Assembly (NCBI GenBank): GCA_033675265.1
Contig: JAUJYZ010001546.1
Coordinates: 1,356,501 to 1,420,500, forward strand
Reading direction: 5' to 3'
DNA length: 64,000 bases
From: Actinostola sp. cb2023
Lineage: Eukaryota; Cnidaria; Anthozoa; Actiniaria; Actinostolidae
This document shows, one piece after another, positions 43,301-56,479 of the stretch. The translations under genes were made by a program, and so were the position numbers. Every line of letters starts with the position of its first letter. Position 1 is the first letter of the stretch. The notes below the pieces were generated by a model. That model was not told the DNA's origin and made no database searches. It was given only the letters and a program-made list of their open reading frames with translations.

Positions 43301-46300
43301 AAAGGAGTATATAATGAATAGTTCAGTTAGTTGATCAGTGTCACACTGCTACCTTAGGGAATATTAAAGGAGTATATAATGAATAGTTCAGTTAGTTGAT
43401 CAGTGTCACACTGCTACCTTAGGGAATATTAAAGGAGTATATAATGAATAGTTCAGTTAGTTGATCAGTGTCACACTGCTACCTTAGGGAATATTAAAGG
43501 AGTATATAATGAATAGTTCAGTTAGTTGATCAGTGTCACACTGCTACCTTAGGGAATATTAAAGGAGTATATAATGAATAGTTCAGTTAGTTGATCAGTG
43601 TCACACTGCTACCTTAGGGAATATTAAAGGAGTATATAATGAATAGTTCAGTTAGTTGATCAGTGTCACACTGCTACCTTAGGGAATATTAAAGGAGTAT
43701 ATAATGAATAGTTCAGTTAGTTGATCAGTGTCACACTGCTACCTTAGGGAATATTAAAGGAGTATATAATGAATAGTTCAGTTAGTTGATCAGTGTCACA
43801 CTGCTACCTTAGGGAATATTAAAGGAGTATATAATGAATAGTTCAGTTAGTTGATCAGTGTCACACTGCTACCTTAGGGAATATTAAAGGAGTATATAAT
43901 GAATAGTTCAGTTAGTTGATCAGTGTCACACTGCTACCTTAGGGAATATTAAAGGAGTATATAATGAATAGTTCAGTTAGTTGATCAGTGTCACACTGCT
44001 ACCTTAGGGAATATTAAAGGAGTATATAATGAATAGTTCAGTTAGTTGATCAGTGTCACACTGCTACCTTAGGGAATATTAAAGGAGTATATAATGAATA
44101 GTTCAGTTAGTTGATCAGTGTCACACTGCTACCTTAGGGAATATTAAAGGAGTATATAATGAATAGTTCAGTTAGTTGATCAGTGTCACACTGCTACCTT
44201 AGGGAATATTAAAGGAGTATATAATGAATAGTTCAGTTAGTTGATCAGTGTCACACTGCTACCTTAGGGAATATTAAAGGAGTATATAATGAATAGTTCA
44301 GTTAGTTGATCAGTGTCACACTGCTACCTTAGGGAATATTAAAGGAGTATATAATGAATAGTTCAGTTAGTTGATCAGTGTCACACTGCTACCTTAGGGA
44401 ATATTAAAGGAGTATATAATGAATAGTTCAGTTAGTTGATCAGTGTCACACTGCTACCTTAGGGAATATTAAAGGAGTATATAATGAATAGTTCAGTTAG
44501 TTGATCAGTGTCACACTGCTACCTTAGGGAATATTAAAGGAGTATATAATGAATAGTTCAGTTAGTTGATCAGTGTCACACTGCTACCTTAGGGAATATT
44601 AAAGGAGTATATAATGAATAGTTCAGTTAGTTGATCAGTGTCACACTGCTACCTTAGGGAATATTAAAGGAGTATATAATGAATAGTTCAGTTAGTTGAT
44701 CAGTGTCACACTGCTACCTTAGGGAATATTAAAGGAGTATATAATGAATAGTTCAGTTAGTTGATCAGTGTCACACTGCTACCTTAGGGAATATTAAAGG
44801 AGTATATAATGAATAGTTCAGTTAGTTGATCAGTGTCACACTGCTACCTTAGGGAATATTAAAGGAGTATATAATGAATAGTTCAGTTAGTTGATCAGTG
44901 TCACACTGCTACCTTAGGGAATATTAAAGGAGTATATAATGAATAGTTCAGTTAGTTGATCAGTGTCACACTGCTACCTTAGGGAATATTAAAGGAGTAT
45001 ATATCTTAATGAATAGTTCAGTTAGTTGATCAGTGTCACACTGCTACCTTAGGGAATATTAAAGGAGTATATAATGAATAGTTCAGTTAGTTGATCAGTG
45101 TCACACTGCTACCTTAGGGAATATTAAAGGAGTATATAATGAATAGTTCAGTTAGTTGATCAGTGTCACACTGCTACCTTAGGGAATATTAAAGGAGTAT
45201 ATAATGAATAGTTCAGTTAGTTGATCAGTGTCACACTGCTACCTTAGGGAATATTAAAGGAGTATATAATGAATAGTTCAGTTAGTTGATCAGTGTCACA
45301 CTGCTACCTTAGGGAATATTAAAGGAGTATATAATGAATAGTTCAGTTAGTTGATCAGTGTCACACTGCTACCTTAGGGAATATTAAAAGGAGTATATAA
45401 TGAATAGTTCAGTTAGTTGATCAGTGTCACACTGCTACCTTAGGGAATATTAAAGGAGTATATAATGAATAGTTCAGTTAGTTGATCAGTGTCACACTGC
45501 TACCTTAGGGAATATTAAAGGAGTATATAATGAATAGTTCAGTTAGTTGATCAGTGTCACACTGCTACCTTAGGGAATATTAAAGGAGTATATAATGAAT
45601 AGTTCAGTTAGTTGATCAGTGTCACACTGCTACCTTAGGGAATATTAAAGGAGTATATAATGAATAGTTCAGTTAGTTGATCAGTGTCACACTGCTACCT
45701 TAGGGAATATTAAAGGAGTATATAATGAATAGTTCAGTTAGTTGATCAGTGTCACACTGCTACCTTAGGGAATATTAAAGGAGTATATAATGAATAGTTC
45801 AGTTAGTTGATCAGTGTCACACTGCTACCTTAGGGAATATTAAAGGAGTATATAATGAATAGTTCAGTTAGTTGATCAGTGTCACACTGCTACCTTAGGG
45901 AATATTAAAGGAGTATATAATGAATAGTTCAGTTAGTTGATCAGTGTCACACTGCTACCTTAGGGAATATTAAAGGAGTATATAATGAATAGTTCAGTTA
46001 GTTGATCAGTGTCACACTGCTACCTTAGGGAATATTAAAGGAGTATATAATGAATAGTTCAGTTAGTTGATCAGTGTCACACTGCTACCTTAGGGAATAT
46101 TAAAGGAGTATATAATGAATAGTTCAGTTAGTTGATCAGTGTCACACTGCTACCTTAGGGAATATTAAAGGAGTATATAATGAATAGTTCAGTTAGTTGA
46201 TCAGTGTCACACTGCTACCTTAGGGAATATTAAAGGAGTATATAATGAATAGTTCAGTTAGTTGATCAGTGTCACACTGCTACCTTAGGGAATATTAAAG

Positions 46301-49300
46301 GAGTATATAATGAATAGTTCAGTTAGTTGATCAGTGTCACACTGCTACCTTAGGGAATATTAAAGGAGTATATAATGAATAGTTCAGTTAGTTGATCAGT
46401 GTCACACTGCTACCTTAGGGAATATTAAAGGAGTATATAATGAATAGTTCAGTTAGTTGATCAGTGTCACACTGCTACCTTAGGGAATATTAAAGGAGTA
46501 TATAATGAATAGTTCAGTTAGTTGATCAGTGTCACACTGCTACCTTAGGGAATATTAAAGGAGTATATAATGAATAGTTCAGTTAGTTGATCAGTGTCAC
46601 ACTGCTACCTTAGGGAATATTAAAGGAGTATATAATGAATAGTTCAGTTAGTTGATCAGTGTCACACTGCTACCTTAGGGAATATTAAAGGAGTATATAA
46701 TGAATAGTTCAGTTAGTTGATCAGTGTCACACTGCTACCTTAGGGAATATTAAAGGAGTATATAATGAATAGTTCAGTTAGTTGATCAGTGTCACACTGC
46801 TACCTTAGGGAATATTAAAGGAGTATATAATGAATAGTTCAGTTAGTTGATCAGTGTCACACTGCTACCTTAGGGAATATTAAAGGAGTATATAATGAAT
46901 AGTTCAGTTAGTTGATCAGTGTCACACTGCTACCTTAGGGAATATTAAAGGAGTATATAATGAATAGTTCAGTTAGTTGATCAGTGTCACACTGCTACCT
47001 TAGGGAATATTAAAGGAGTATATAATGAATAGTTCAGTTAGTTGATCAGTGTCACACTGCTACCTTAGGGAATATTAAAGGAGTATATAATGAATAGTTC
47101 AGTTAGTTGATCAGTGTCACACTGCTACCTTAGGGAATATTAAAGGAGTATATAATGAATAGTTCAGTTAGTTGATCAGTGTCACACTGCTACCTTAGGG
47201 AATATTAAAGGAGTATATAATGAATAGTTCAGTTAGTTGATCAGTGTCACACTGCTACCTTAGGGAATATTAAAGGAGTATATAATGAATAGTTCAGTTA
47301 GTTGATCAGTGTCACACTGCTACCTTAGGGAATATTAAAGGAGTATATAATGAATAGTTCAGTTAGTTGATCAGTGTCACACTGCTACCTTAGGGAATAT
47401 TAAAGGAGTATATAATGAATAGTTCAGTTAGTTGATCAGTGTCACACTGCTACCTTAGGGAATATTAAAGGAGTATATAATGAATAGTTCAGTTAGTTGA
47501 TCAGTGTCACACTGCTACCTTAGGGAATATTAAAGGAGTATATAATGAATAGTTCAGTTAGTTGATCAGTGTCACACTGCTACCTTAGGGAATATTAAAG
47601 GAGTATATAATGAATAGTTCAGTTAGTTGATCAGTGTCACACTGCTACCTTAGGGAATATTAAAGGAGTATATAATGAATAGTTCAGTTAGTTGATCAGT
47701 GTCACACTGCTACCTTAGGGAATATTAAAGGAGTATATAATGAATAGTTCAGTTAGTTGATCAGTGTCACACTGCTACCTTAGGGAATATTAAAGGAGTA
47801 TATAATGAATAGTTCAGTTAGTTGATCAGTGTCACACTGCTACCTTAGGGAATATTAAAGGAGTATATAATGAATAGTTCAGTTAGTTGATCAGTGTCAC
47901 ACTGCTACCTTAGGGAATATTAAAGGAGTATATAATGAATAGTTCAGTTAGTTGATCAGTGTCACACTGCTACCTTAGGGAATATTAAAGGAGTATATAA
48001 TGAATAGTTCAGTTAGTTGATCAGTGTCACACTGCTACCTTAGGGAATATTAAAGGAGTATATAATGAATAGTTCAGTTAGTTTGATCAGTGTCACACTG
48101 CTACCTTAGGGAATATTAAAGGAGTATATAATGAATAGTTCAGTTAGTTGATCAGTGTCACACTGCTACCTTAGGGAATATTAAAGGAGTATATAATGAA
48201 TAGTTCAGTTAGTTGATCAGTGTCACACTGCTACCTTAGGGAATATTAAAGGAGTATATAATGAATAGTTCAGTTAGTTGATCAGTGTCACACTGCTACC
48301 TTAGGGAATATTAAAGGAGTATATAATGAATAGTTCAGTTAGTTGATCAGTGTCACACTGCTACCTTAGGGAATATTAAAGGAGTATATAATGAATAGTT
48401 CAGTTAGTTGATCAGTGTCACACTGCTACCTTAGGGAATATTAAAGGAGTATATAATGAATAGTTCAGTTAGTTGATCAGTGTCACACTGCTACCTTAGG
48501 GAATATTAAAGGAGTATATAATGAATAGTTCAGTTAGTTGATCAGTGTCACACTGCTACCTTAGGGAATATTAAAGGAGTATATAATGAATAGTTCAGTT
48601 AGTTGATCAGTGTCACACTGCTACCTTAGGGAATATTAAAGGAGTATATAATGAATAGTTCAGTTAGTTGATCAGTGTCACACTGCTACCTTAGGGAATA
48701 TTAAAGGAGTATATAATGAATAGTTCAGTTAGTTGATCAGTGTCACACTGCTACCTTAGGGAATATTAAAGGAGTATATAATGAATAGTTCAGTTAGTTG
48801 ATCAGTGTCACACTGCTACCTTAGGGAATATTAAAGGAGTATATAATGAATAGTTCAGTTAGTTGATCAGTGTCACACTGCTACCTTAGGGAATATTAAA
48901 GGAGTATATAATGAATAGTTCAGTTAGTTGATCAGTGTCACACTGCTACCTTAGGGAATATTAAAGGAGTATATAATGAATAGTTCAGTTAGTTGATCAG
49001 TGTCACACTGCTACCTTAGGGAATATTAAAGGAGTATATAATGAATAGTTCAGTTAGTTGATCAGTGTCACACTGCTACCTTAGGGCTACCTAAAGGGGA
49101 ATATAATGAAAGTTCAGTTAGTTGATCAGTGTCACACTGCTACCTTAGGGAAATAAAGGAGTATATAATGAATAGTTCAGTTAGTTGATCAGTGTCACAC
49201 TGCTACCTTAGGGAATATTAAAGGAGTATATAATGAATAGTTCAGTTAGTTGATCAGTGTCACACTGCTACCTTAGGGAATATTAAAGGAGTATATAATG

Positions 49301-52300
49301 AATAGTTCAGTTAGTTGATCAGTGTCACACTGCTACCTTAGGGAATATTAAAGGAGTATATAATGAATAGTTCAGTTAGTTGATCAGTGTCACACTGCTA
49401 CCTTAGGGAATATTAAAGGAGTATATAATGAATAGTTCAGTTAGTTGATCAGTGTCACACTGCTACCTTAGGGAATATTAAAGGAGTATATAATGAATAG
49501 TTCAGTTAGTTGATCAGTGTCACACTGCTACCTTAGGGAATATTAAAGGAGTATATAATGAATAGTTCAGTTAGTTGATCAGTGTCACACTGCTACCTTA
49601 GGGAATATTAAAGGAGTATATAATGAATAGTTCAGTTAGTTGATCAGTGTCACACTGCTACCTTAGGGAATATTAAAGGAGTATATAATGAATAGTTCAG
49701 TTAGTTGATCAGTGTCACACTGCTACCTTAGGGAATATTAAAGGAGTATATAATGAATAGTTCAGTTAGTTGATCAGTGTCACACTGCTACCTTAGGGAA
49801 TATTAAAGGAGTATATAATGAATAGTTCAGTTAGTTGATCAGTGTCACACTGCTACCTTAGGGAATATTAAAGGAGTATATAATGAATAGTTCAGTTAGT
49901 TGATCAGTGTCACACTGCTACCTTAGGGAATATTAAAGGAGTATATAATGAATAGTTCAGTTAGTTGATCAGTGTCACACTGCTACCTTAGGGAATATTA
50001 AAGGAGTATATAATGAATAGTTCAGTTAGTTGATCAGTGTCACACTGCTACCTTAGGGAATATTAAAGGAGTATATAATGAATAGTTCAGTTAGTTGATC
50101 AGTGTCACACTGCTACCTTAGGGAATATTAAAGGAGTATATAATGAATAGTTCAGTTAGTTGATCAGTGTCACACTGCTACCTTAGGGAATATTAAAGGA
50201 GTATATAATGAATAGTTCAGTTAGTTGATCAGTGTCACACTGCTACCTTAGGGAATATTAAAGGAGTATATAATGAATAGTTCAGTTAGTTGATCAGTGT
50301 CACACTGCTACCTTAGGGAATATTAAAGGAGTATATAATGAATAGTTCAGTTAGTTGATCAGTGTCACACTGCTACCTTAGGGAATATTAAAGGAGTATA
50401 TAATGAATAGTTCAGTTAGTTGATCAGTGTCACACTGCTACCTTAGGGAATATTAAAGGAGTATATAATGAATAGTTCAGTTAGTTGATCAGTGTCACAC
50501 TGCTACCTTAGGGAATATTAAAGGAGTATATAATGAATAGTTCAGTTAGTTGATCAGTGTCACACTGCTACCTTAGGGAATATTAAAGGAGTATATAATG
50601 AATAGTTCAGTTAGTTGATCAGTGTCACACTGCTACCTTAGGGAATATTAAAGGAGTATATAATGAATAGTTCAGTTAGTTGATCAGTGTCACACTGCTA
50701 CCTTAGGGAATATTAAAGGAGTATATAATGAATAGTTCAGTTAGTTGATCAGTGTCACACTGCTACCTTAGGGAATATTAAAGGAGTATATAATGAATAG
50801 TTCAGTTAGTTGATCAGTGTCACACTGCTACCTTAGGGAATATTAAAGGAGTATATAATGAATAGTTCAGTTAGTTGATCAGTGTCACACTGCTACCTTA
50901 GGGAATATTAAAGGAGTATATAATGAATAGTTCAGTTAGTTGATCAGTGTCACACTGCTACCTTAGGGAATATTAAAGGAGTATATAATGAATAGTTCAG
51001 TTAGTTGATCAGTGTCACACTGCTACCTTAGGGAATATTAAAGGAGTATATAATGAATAGTTCAGTTAGTTGATCAGTGTCACACTGCTACCTTAGGGAA
51101 TATTAAAGGAGTATATAATGAATAGTTCAGTTAGTTGATCAGTGTCACACTGCTACCTTAGGGAATATTAAAGGAGTATATAATGAATAGTTCAGTTAGT
51201 TGATCAGTGTCACACTGCTACCTTAGGGAATATTAAAGGAGTATATAATGAATAGTTCAGTTAGTTGATCAGTGTCACACTGCTACCTTAGGGAATGTTA
51301 AAGGAGTATATAATGAATAGTTCAGTTAGTTGATCAGTGTCACACTGCTACCTTAGGGAATGTTAAAGGAGTATATAATGAATAGTTCAGTTAGTTGATC
51401 AGTGTCACACTGCTACCTTAGGGAATGTTAAAGGAGTATATAATGAATAGTTCAGTTAGTTGATCAGTGTCACACTGCTACCTTAGGGAATGTTAAAGGA
51501 GTATATAATGAATAGTTCAGTTAGTTGATCAGTGTCACACTGCTACCTTAGGGAATGTTAAAGGAGTATATAATGAATAGTTCAGTTAGTTGATCAGTGT
51601 CACACTGCTACCTTAGGGAATATTAAAGGAGTATATAATGAATAGTTCAGTTAGTTGATCAGTGTCACACTGCTACCTTAGGGAATATTAAAGGAGTATA
51701 TAATGAATAGTTCAGTTAGTTGATCAGTGTCACACTGCTACCTTAGGGAATATTAAAGGAGTATATAATGAATAGTTCAGTTAGTTGATCAGTGTCACAC
51801 TGCTACCTTAGGGAATATTAAAGGAGTATATATAATGATAGATAGTTCAGTTAGTAGTTGATCAGTGTCACACTGCTACCTTAGGGAATATTAAAGGAGT
51901 ATATAATGAATAGTTCAGTTAGTTGATCAGTGTCACACTGCTACCTTAGGGAATATTAAAGGAGTATATAATGAATAGTTCAGTTAGTTGATCAGTGTCA
52001 CACTGCTACCTTAGGGAATATTAAAGGAGTATATAATGAATAGTTCAGTTAGTTGATCAGTGTCACACTGCTACCTTAGGGAATATTAAAGGAGTATATA
52101 ATGAATAGTTCAGTTAGTTGATCAGTGTCACACTGCTACCTTAGGGAATATTAAAGGAGTATATAATGAATAGTTCAGTTAGTTGATCAGTGTCACACTG
52201 CTACCTTAGGGAATATTAAAGGAGTATATAATGAATAGTTCAGTTAGTTGATCAGTGTCACACTGCTACCTTAGGGAATATTAAAGGAGTATATAATGAA

Positions 52301-53750
52301 TAGTTCAGTTAGTTGATCAGTGTCACACTGCTACCTTAGGGAATATTAAAGGAGTATATAATGAATAGTTCAGTTAGTTGATCAGTGTCACACTGCTACC
52401 TTAGGGAATATTAAAGGAGTATATAATGAATAGTTCAGTTAGTTGATCAGTGTCACACTGCTACCTTAGGGAATATTAAAGGAGTATATAATGAATAGTT
52501 CAGTTAGTTGATCAGTGTCACACTGCTACCTTAGGGAATATTAAAGGAGTATATAATGAATAGTTCAGTTAGTTGATCAGTGTCACACTGCTACCTTAGG
52601 GAATATTAAAGGAGTATATAATGAATAGTTCAGTTAGTTGATCAGTGTCACACTGCTACCTTAGGGAATGTTAAAGGAGTATATAATGAATAGTTCAGTT
52701 AGTTGATCAGTGTCACACTGCTACCTTAGGGAATATTAAAGGAGTATATAATGAATAGTTCAGTTAGTTGATCAGTGTCACACTGCTACCTTAGGGAATG
52801 TTAAAGGAGTATATAATGAATAGTTCAGTTAGTTGATCAGTGTCACACTGCTACCTTAGGGAATATTAAAGGAGTATATAATGAATAGTTCAGTTAGTTG
52901 ATCAGTGTCACACTGCTACCTTAGGGAATATTAAAGGAGTATATAATGAATAGTTCAGTTAGTTGATCAGTGTCACACTGCTACCTTAGGGAATATTAAA
53001 GGAGTATATAATGAATAGTTCAGTTAGTTGATCAGTGTCACACTGCTACCTTAGGGAATATTAAAGGAGTATATAATGAATAGTTCAGTTAGTTGATCAG
53101 TGTCACACTGCTACCTTAGGGAATATTAAAGGAGTATATAATGAATGGTTCAGTTAGTTGATCAGTGTCACACTGCTACCTTAGGGAATGTTAAAGGAGT
53201 ATATAATGAATAGTTCAGTTAGTTGATCAGTGTCACACTGCTACCTTAGGGAATATTAAAGGAGTATATAATGAATAGTTCAGTTAGTTGATCAGTGTCA
53301 CACTGCTACCTTAGGGAATATTAAAGGAGTATATCTTAATGAATAGTTCAGTTAGTTGATCAGTGTCACACTGCTACCTTAGGGAATATTAAAGGAGTAT
53401 ATAATGAATAGTTCAGTTAGTTGATCAGTGTCACACTGCTACCTTAGGGAATATTAAAGGAGTATATAATGAATAGTTCAGTTAGTTGATCAGTGTCACA
53501 CTGCTACCTTAGGGAATATTAAAGGAGTATATAATGAATAGTTCAGTTAGTTGATCAGTGTCACACTGCTACCTTAGGGAATATTAAAGGAGTATATAAT
53601 GAATAGTTCAGTTAGTTGATCAGTGTCACACTGCTACCTTAGGGAATATTAAAGGAGTATATAATGAATAGTTCAGTTAGTTGATCAGTGTCACACTGCT
53701 ACCTTAGGGAATATTAAAGGAGTATATAATGAATAGTTCAGTTAGTTGAT
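40322..53750. repeat. 65-bp satellite array, about 206 copies
   Basis: Head-to-tail copies of a 65-bp unit containing GATCAGTGTCACACTGCTAC, CTTAGGGAATATTAAAGGAG, TATATAATGAATAG and TTCAGTTAGTT. Most units are identical. Rare variants are ATCTTAATG in place of ATAATG (for example near 40823, 40957, 42004, 42784, 45003, 53335), an extra CAT before GATCAG (near 41240 and 43004), GAATGTT for GAATATT (a run of five at about 51295-51560, then scattered copies to 53190), and one damaged unit at 49085-49160. Each unit has the 13-bp dyad CAGTGTCACACTG. The array starts about 60 bp after the Myb/SANT exon donor. Confidence 0.97.
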
Positions 53751-55049
53751 GCCACTCGAAGCCATCTTTCATCGAAAAATTTATTGTTACGTTCTTCGCA
53801 CTATATGTAAACCTTACTGATATAGCAATAAACGAGATGCCCCATTCCTGCAATAATTGTTACATGTGTCATCAGTGTAAAATAGTTTGAAAATGATTTG
53901 TATTCGTTCGGAGATAGAATACAAGTAGGATTGTGTTTGTATTTTAATATAATTTTAATTAAGCTTATATAAAAAAATCAAACTTAGCTTATAAACACTA
54001 GTCGCATAGACTACGCATAAAAGCACACAGTATGCAAATAGGCCTTTTATTATAGGGTATTGTCAACGCAACAAGAACTTGAAGTTGGGTAGGTACTGCA
54101 TGGGATCGCTTCGTTGGCGGTTCTAACTTGTCTTTCACCTCATCGGATCAAGCGAAATATCATTTCTCTTGAAAGACGATATCGCTCTATTATGGAGAAA
54201 TTATCTAACGTGTCAAGCACATTTGTCCTCAAGAACATTTGTCCTGTCTCTAAAAACTCTTTCTCGCCTTATTGCTCTTCTGTTTTGAAATGAAACTAAA
54301 CTGAAAAAAGCCGCCATCTTTCCCTCAAATCACAAAGAAAAACACGAGACAGAATTCGTAAGTTACGAGTACCTTTATTGCACCTCTGAGCTTGTGTAAG
54401 TTACGTACAGTTTTGATGCTTGTTTACAACCACTTGTAAATTACGTTTGCTTCGTGAAACGGGTCAAATTTGCTACGAAGGGTTTACGTACGAGTTTACA
54501 ACTACTCGTAAGTTACGCGCGCTTTGTGCAACGGCACCCTGGGTTCATTTGCGGTCCCGTACAGTACTTTGCATAGATTCCGGCTGGTCACTTGTTTCCA
54601 TTTTGAAAGATCGAGAGTTATTACAAAGATCTTACTCAACTATCAAACCGATTCAAAACAAAAATAGAAGCGCGTACGGTAAAGACAGTGAATTTCAGTC
54701 CGGCTTTGAAAGTTGAAAGCATTCTTTGAACACGGCCGCGCCGCGGCTTCCCGCCATTTATGTAAATAAGAAATCTGCTGCGGAATCAAATTCAAACAAG
54801 AAATTAGATCGATTGTGTCGTTCAACCTATGCTATTCTACATGAAATGGCTTCATATAACACCGTAAGGGATTGATTTCTTTGAAAAGGAGTTGTAAAGT
54901 TTGAAAAGAGTAAAAAAAAACATCACCTGGGTGAGTCGGGATTGACCAACTCAACATGGAAACCAAAAACTACAACTACAAGCCTGCTGATTGTCGCTGA
55001 TATTTGTACTTCCAGTTCTTCGTTTTGAACAATTAGAGAGTATTCACAA
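53751..55049. other. Intergenic or intronic DNA after the satellite
   Basis: No continuation of the Myb/SANT domain was recognised. A direct duplication of about 40 bp (CTTGTAAATTACGTTTGCTTCGTGAAACGG-like at 54432 and a variant at 54506, CTCGTAAGTTACGCGCGC) precedes CTGGGTTCATTTGCGG (54538-54553), a 16-bp string also present at 39979-39994. Open frames here are not convincing. Confidence 0.4.
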
Positions 55050-55800
55050 GAAAAGATGGAATCGATGACTTATGGATTGAAAGTACTGAATTCGACGAAA
55101 AAAGAAGAAACTTCGGCCTCGCTTCACAACTCACAAAGAAATGTGCTTGCTTTTGGCCTTGAGTTTTCGCAGTTTTATAGCACGATGAACAGCCGCTTCA
55201 AAAACACGTTCAAAGACGAAAAATATCTTCTAAACTATTCCTTCAAAGTGAAACACATACTATGAATCTCTTTGGATCTGTTTGGTGGCTCGTACATCAC
55301 TAGGAGTGTTTTAGGAGTTAAAAAACAACAACAACAACAACACAACAACAACCTGAGAGTGAAAGTGAAACTGAGTCAACACGGCTTTAATACGAATACG
55401 AGTGATTCAAACAAGATTGGTGAAGGTAAGCGTGTATAGATCTTTCTTTCTTCGCCAACGACTGTAAATTAAAGTGTGTGCTATTTCTACCTAGCGATGT
55501 TTGAAAACTTGTCGCTTGATTGTTGTCGTTTCTCAAAACCAGTTTGCAATAAAAACCGTCGACTAGTCGTAGTTAGGACTTGAAGTCAGTTTTTTTTGTT
55601 TTTACTTCCAGTCTTGTCCTTTGTTGCAAGAGTTTTAATTTTAATTTTACCATTATGATAACAGCAATAACAACATTCATAGCTAGCCGGCGTTTTACCG
55701 AAAGAGTTTTTTCTGCCGGAAGTCAGATTTCGCTGAAGTGTGCTCACCTTCCGGTTTGCTAAAAATAGATTTAGCGCCACGAGCATGGGCCACACATCAG
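55050..55800. mobile_element. Probable decayed relative of the CAGGAGCCC transposons
   Basis: AAGATTGGTGAAGGTAAGCGTGT (55413-55435) matches 34798-34820 in the array transposon with one difference, and surrounding text such as ACGAGTGATTCAAACAAG is also shared. Upstream, the frame STMNSRFKNTFKDEKYLL (ORF 55056-55265) resembles a segment of the array transposon near 34565-34640. On the right, CTAAAAATAGATTTAGCGCC resembles the inner right end. Terminal repeats are not identifiable, so limits are approximate. Confidence 0.35.
55321..55352. repeat. ACA/CAA microsatellite
   Basis: Short run of CAA repeats with one interruption. Confidence 0.8.
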
Positions 55801-56036
55801 TACGAGATTCGCTCTCTTAGTATTATGGTCTCTTGCTGGGAGCTAATCGTTTGCAAAATAGCTTGACACACTTTGAGAAATTCGGACACTTTTTTGCGCG
55901 CACGAATTTGGGTTTTCGTAAAACAGTATAGTAAAACACACTGTGTTTGTTTTAGTAAACTTTATTCAGAATTTTCAGAGAAATTGTATTTTTAGGTTTT
56001 TCAATAAAACTGATTGGCAAAGCTGCCATGAGTAGA

Positions 56037-56051
56037 GCTTGGGCTACCTGT
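56037..56051. repeat. Solitary transposon end CTTGGGCTACCTGTG
   Basis: Matches the right end of the foldback element at 90-1339 (TTTGGGCTACCTGTG). No left partner is seen nearby, so it is a relic or chance match. Confidence 0.4.
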
Positions 56052-56236
56052 GGTTTGGTTTGGTTTGATTTTAGCGCTATATAAATTTCAATTATTATAT
56101 TATTATTTATCCAAAATTCTGAAGAAAACAAACCAAGCGCGCGCTCGATGGCGTAACTGGCGTTAGTAGCGCGCGCACTTCACTCGCTAAAATGTTATTC
56201 AAAAACAAAACAGATACATGATATGACAAATAGAGT

Positions 56237-56242
56237 TTTATT
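56237..56242 (-). terminator. Poly(A) signal AATAAA for the HEPN gene
   Basis: Minus-strand AATAAA about 240 bp after the HEPN gene stop codon, in an AT-rich stretch. Confidence 0.4.
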
Positions 56243-56479
56243 TAATTTTTAATACAGCCGAGTTTTCGCACTACTAGTGCTTTTCGGGGCTAAAGTAACG
56301 GAAACAATTCAAACTATAAACTATAGACTATGCGCATGCAAATGTGATAGTAGGAATGGAACAATGAGAGAGAAAAGTATACTGACTGCTGGATTGTGAA
56401 AATCCTCAGTTTTGCTGTCCCCTCTTCTTAGTTGAACACGAATTTTACAGGTTTGGCCTTGACCATACTTGCTTCCTTA

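Noticed and set aside
40322..53750. CRISPR-like array
   Set aside because: Units are contiguous without unique spacers, repeat length is 65 bp, and the surroundings are eukaryotic with no cas genes.
40322..53750. Centromeric satellite
   Set aside because: The array is only 13 kb with a non-nucleosomal 65-bp period, and no supporting context is available in the window.
54420..54716. 98-codon frame after the satellite
   Set aside because: It overlaps a short direct duplication and shows no domain. It does not continue the Myb/SANT domain.
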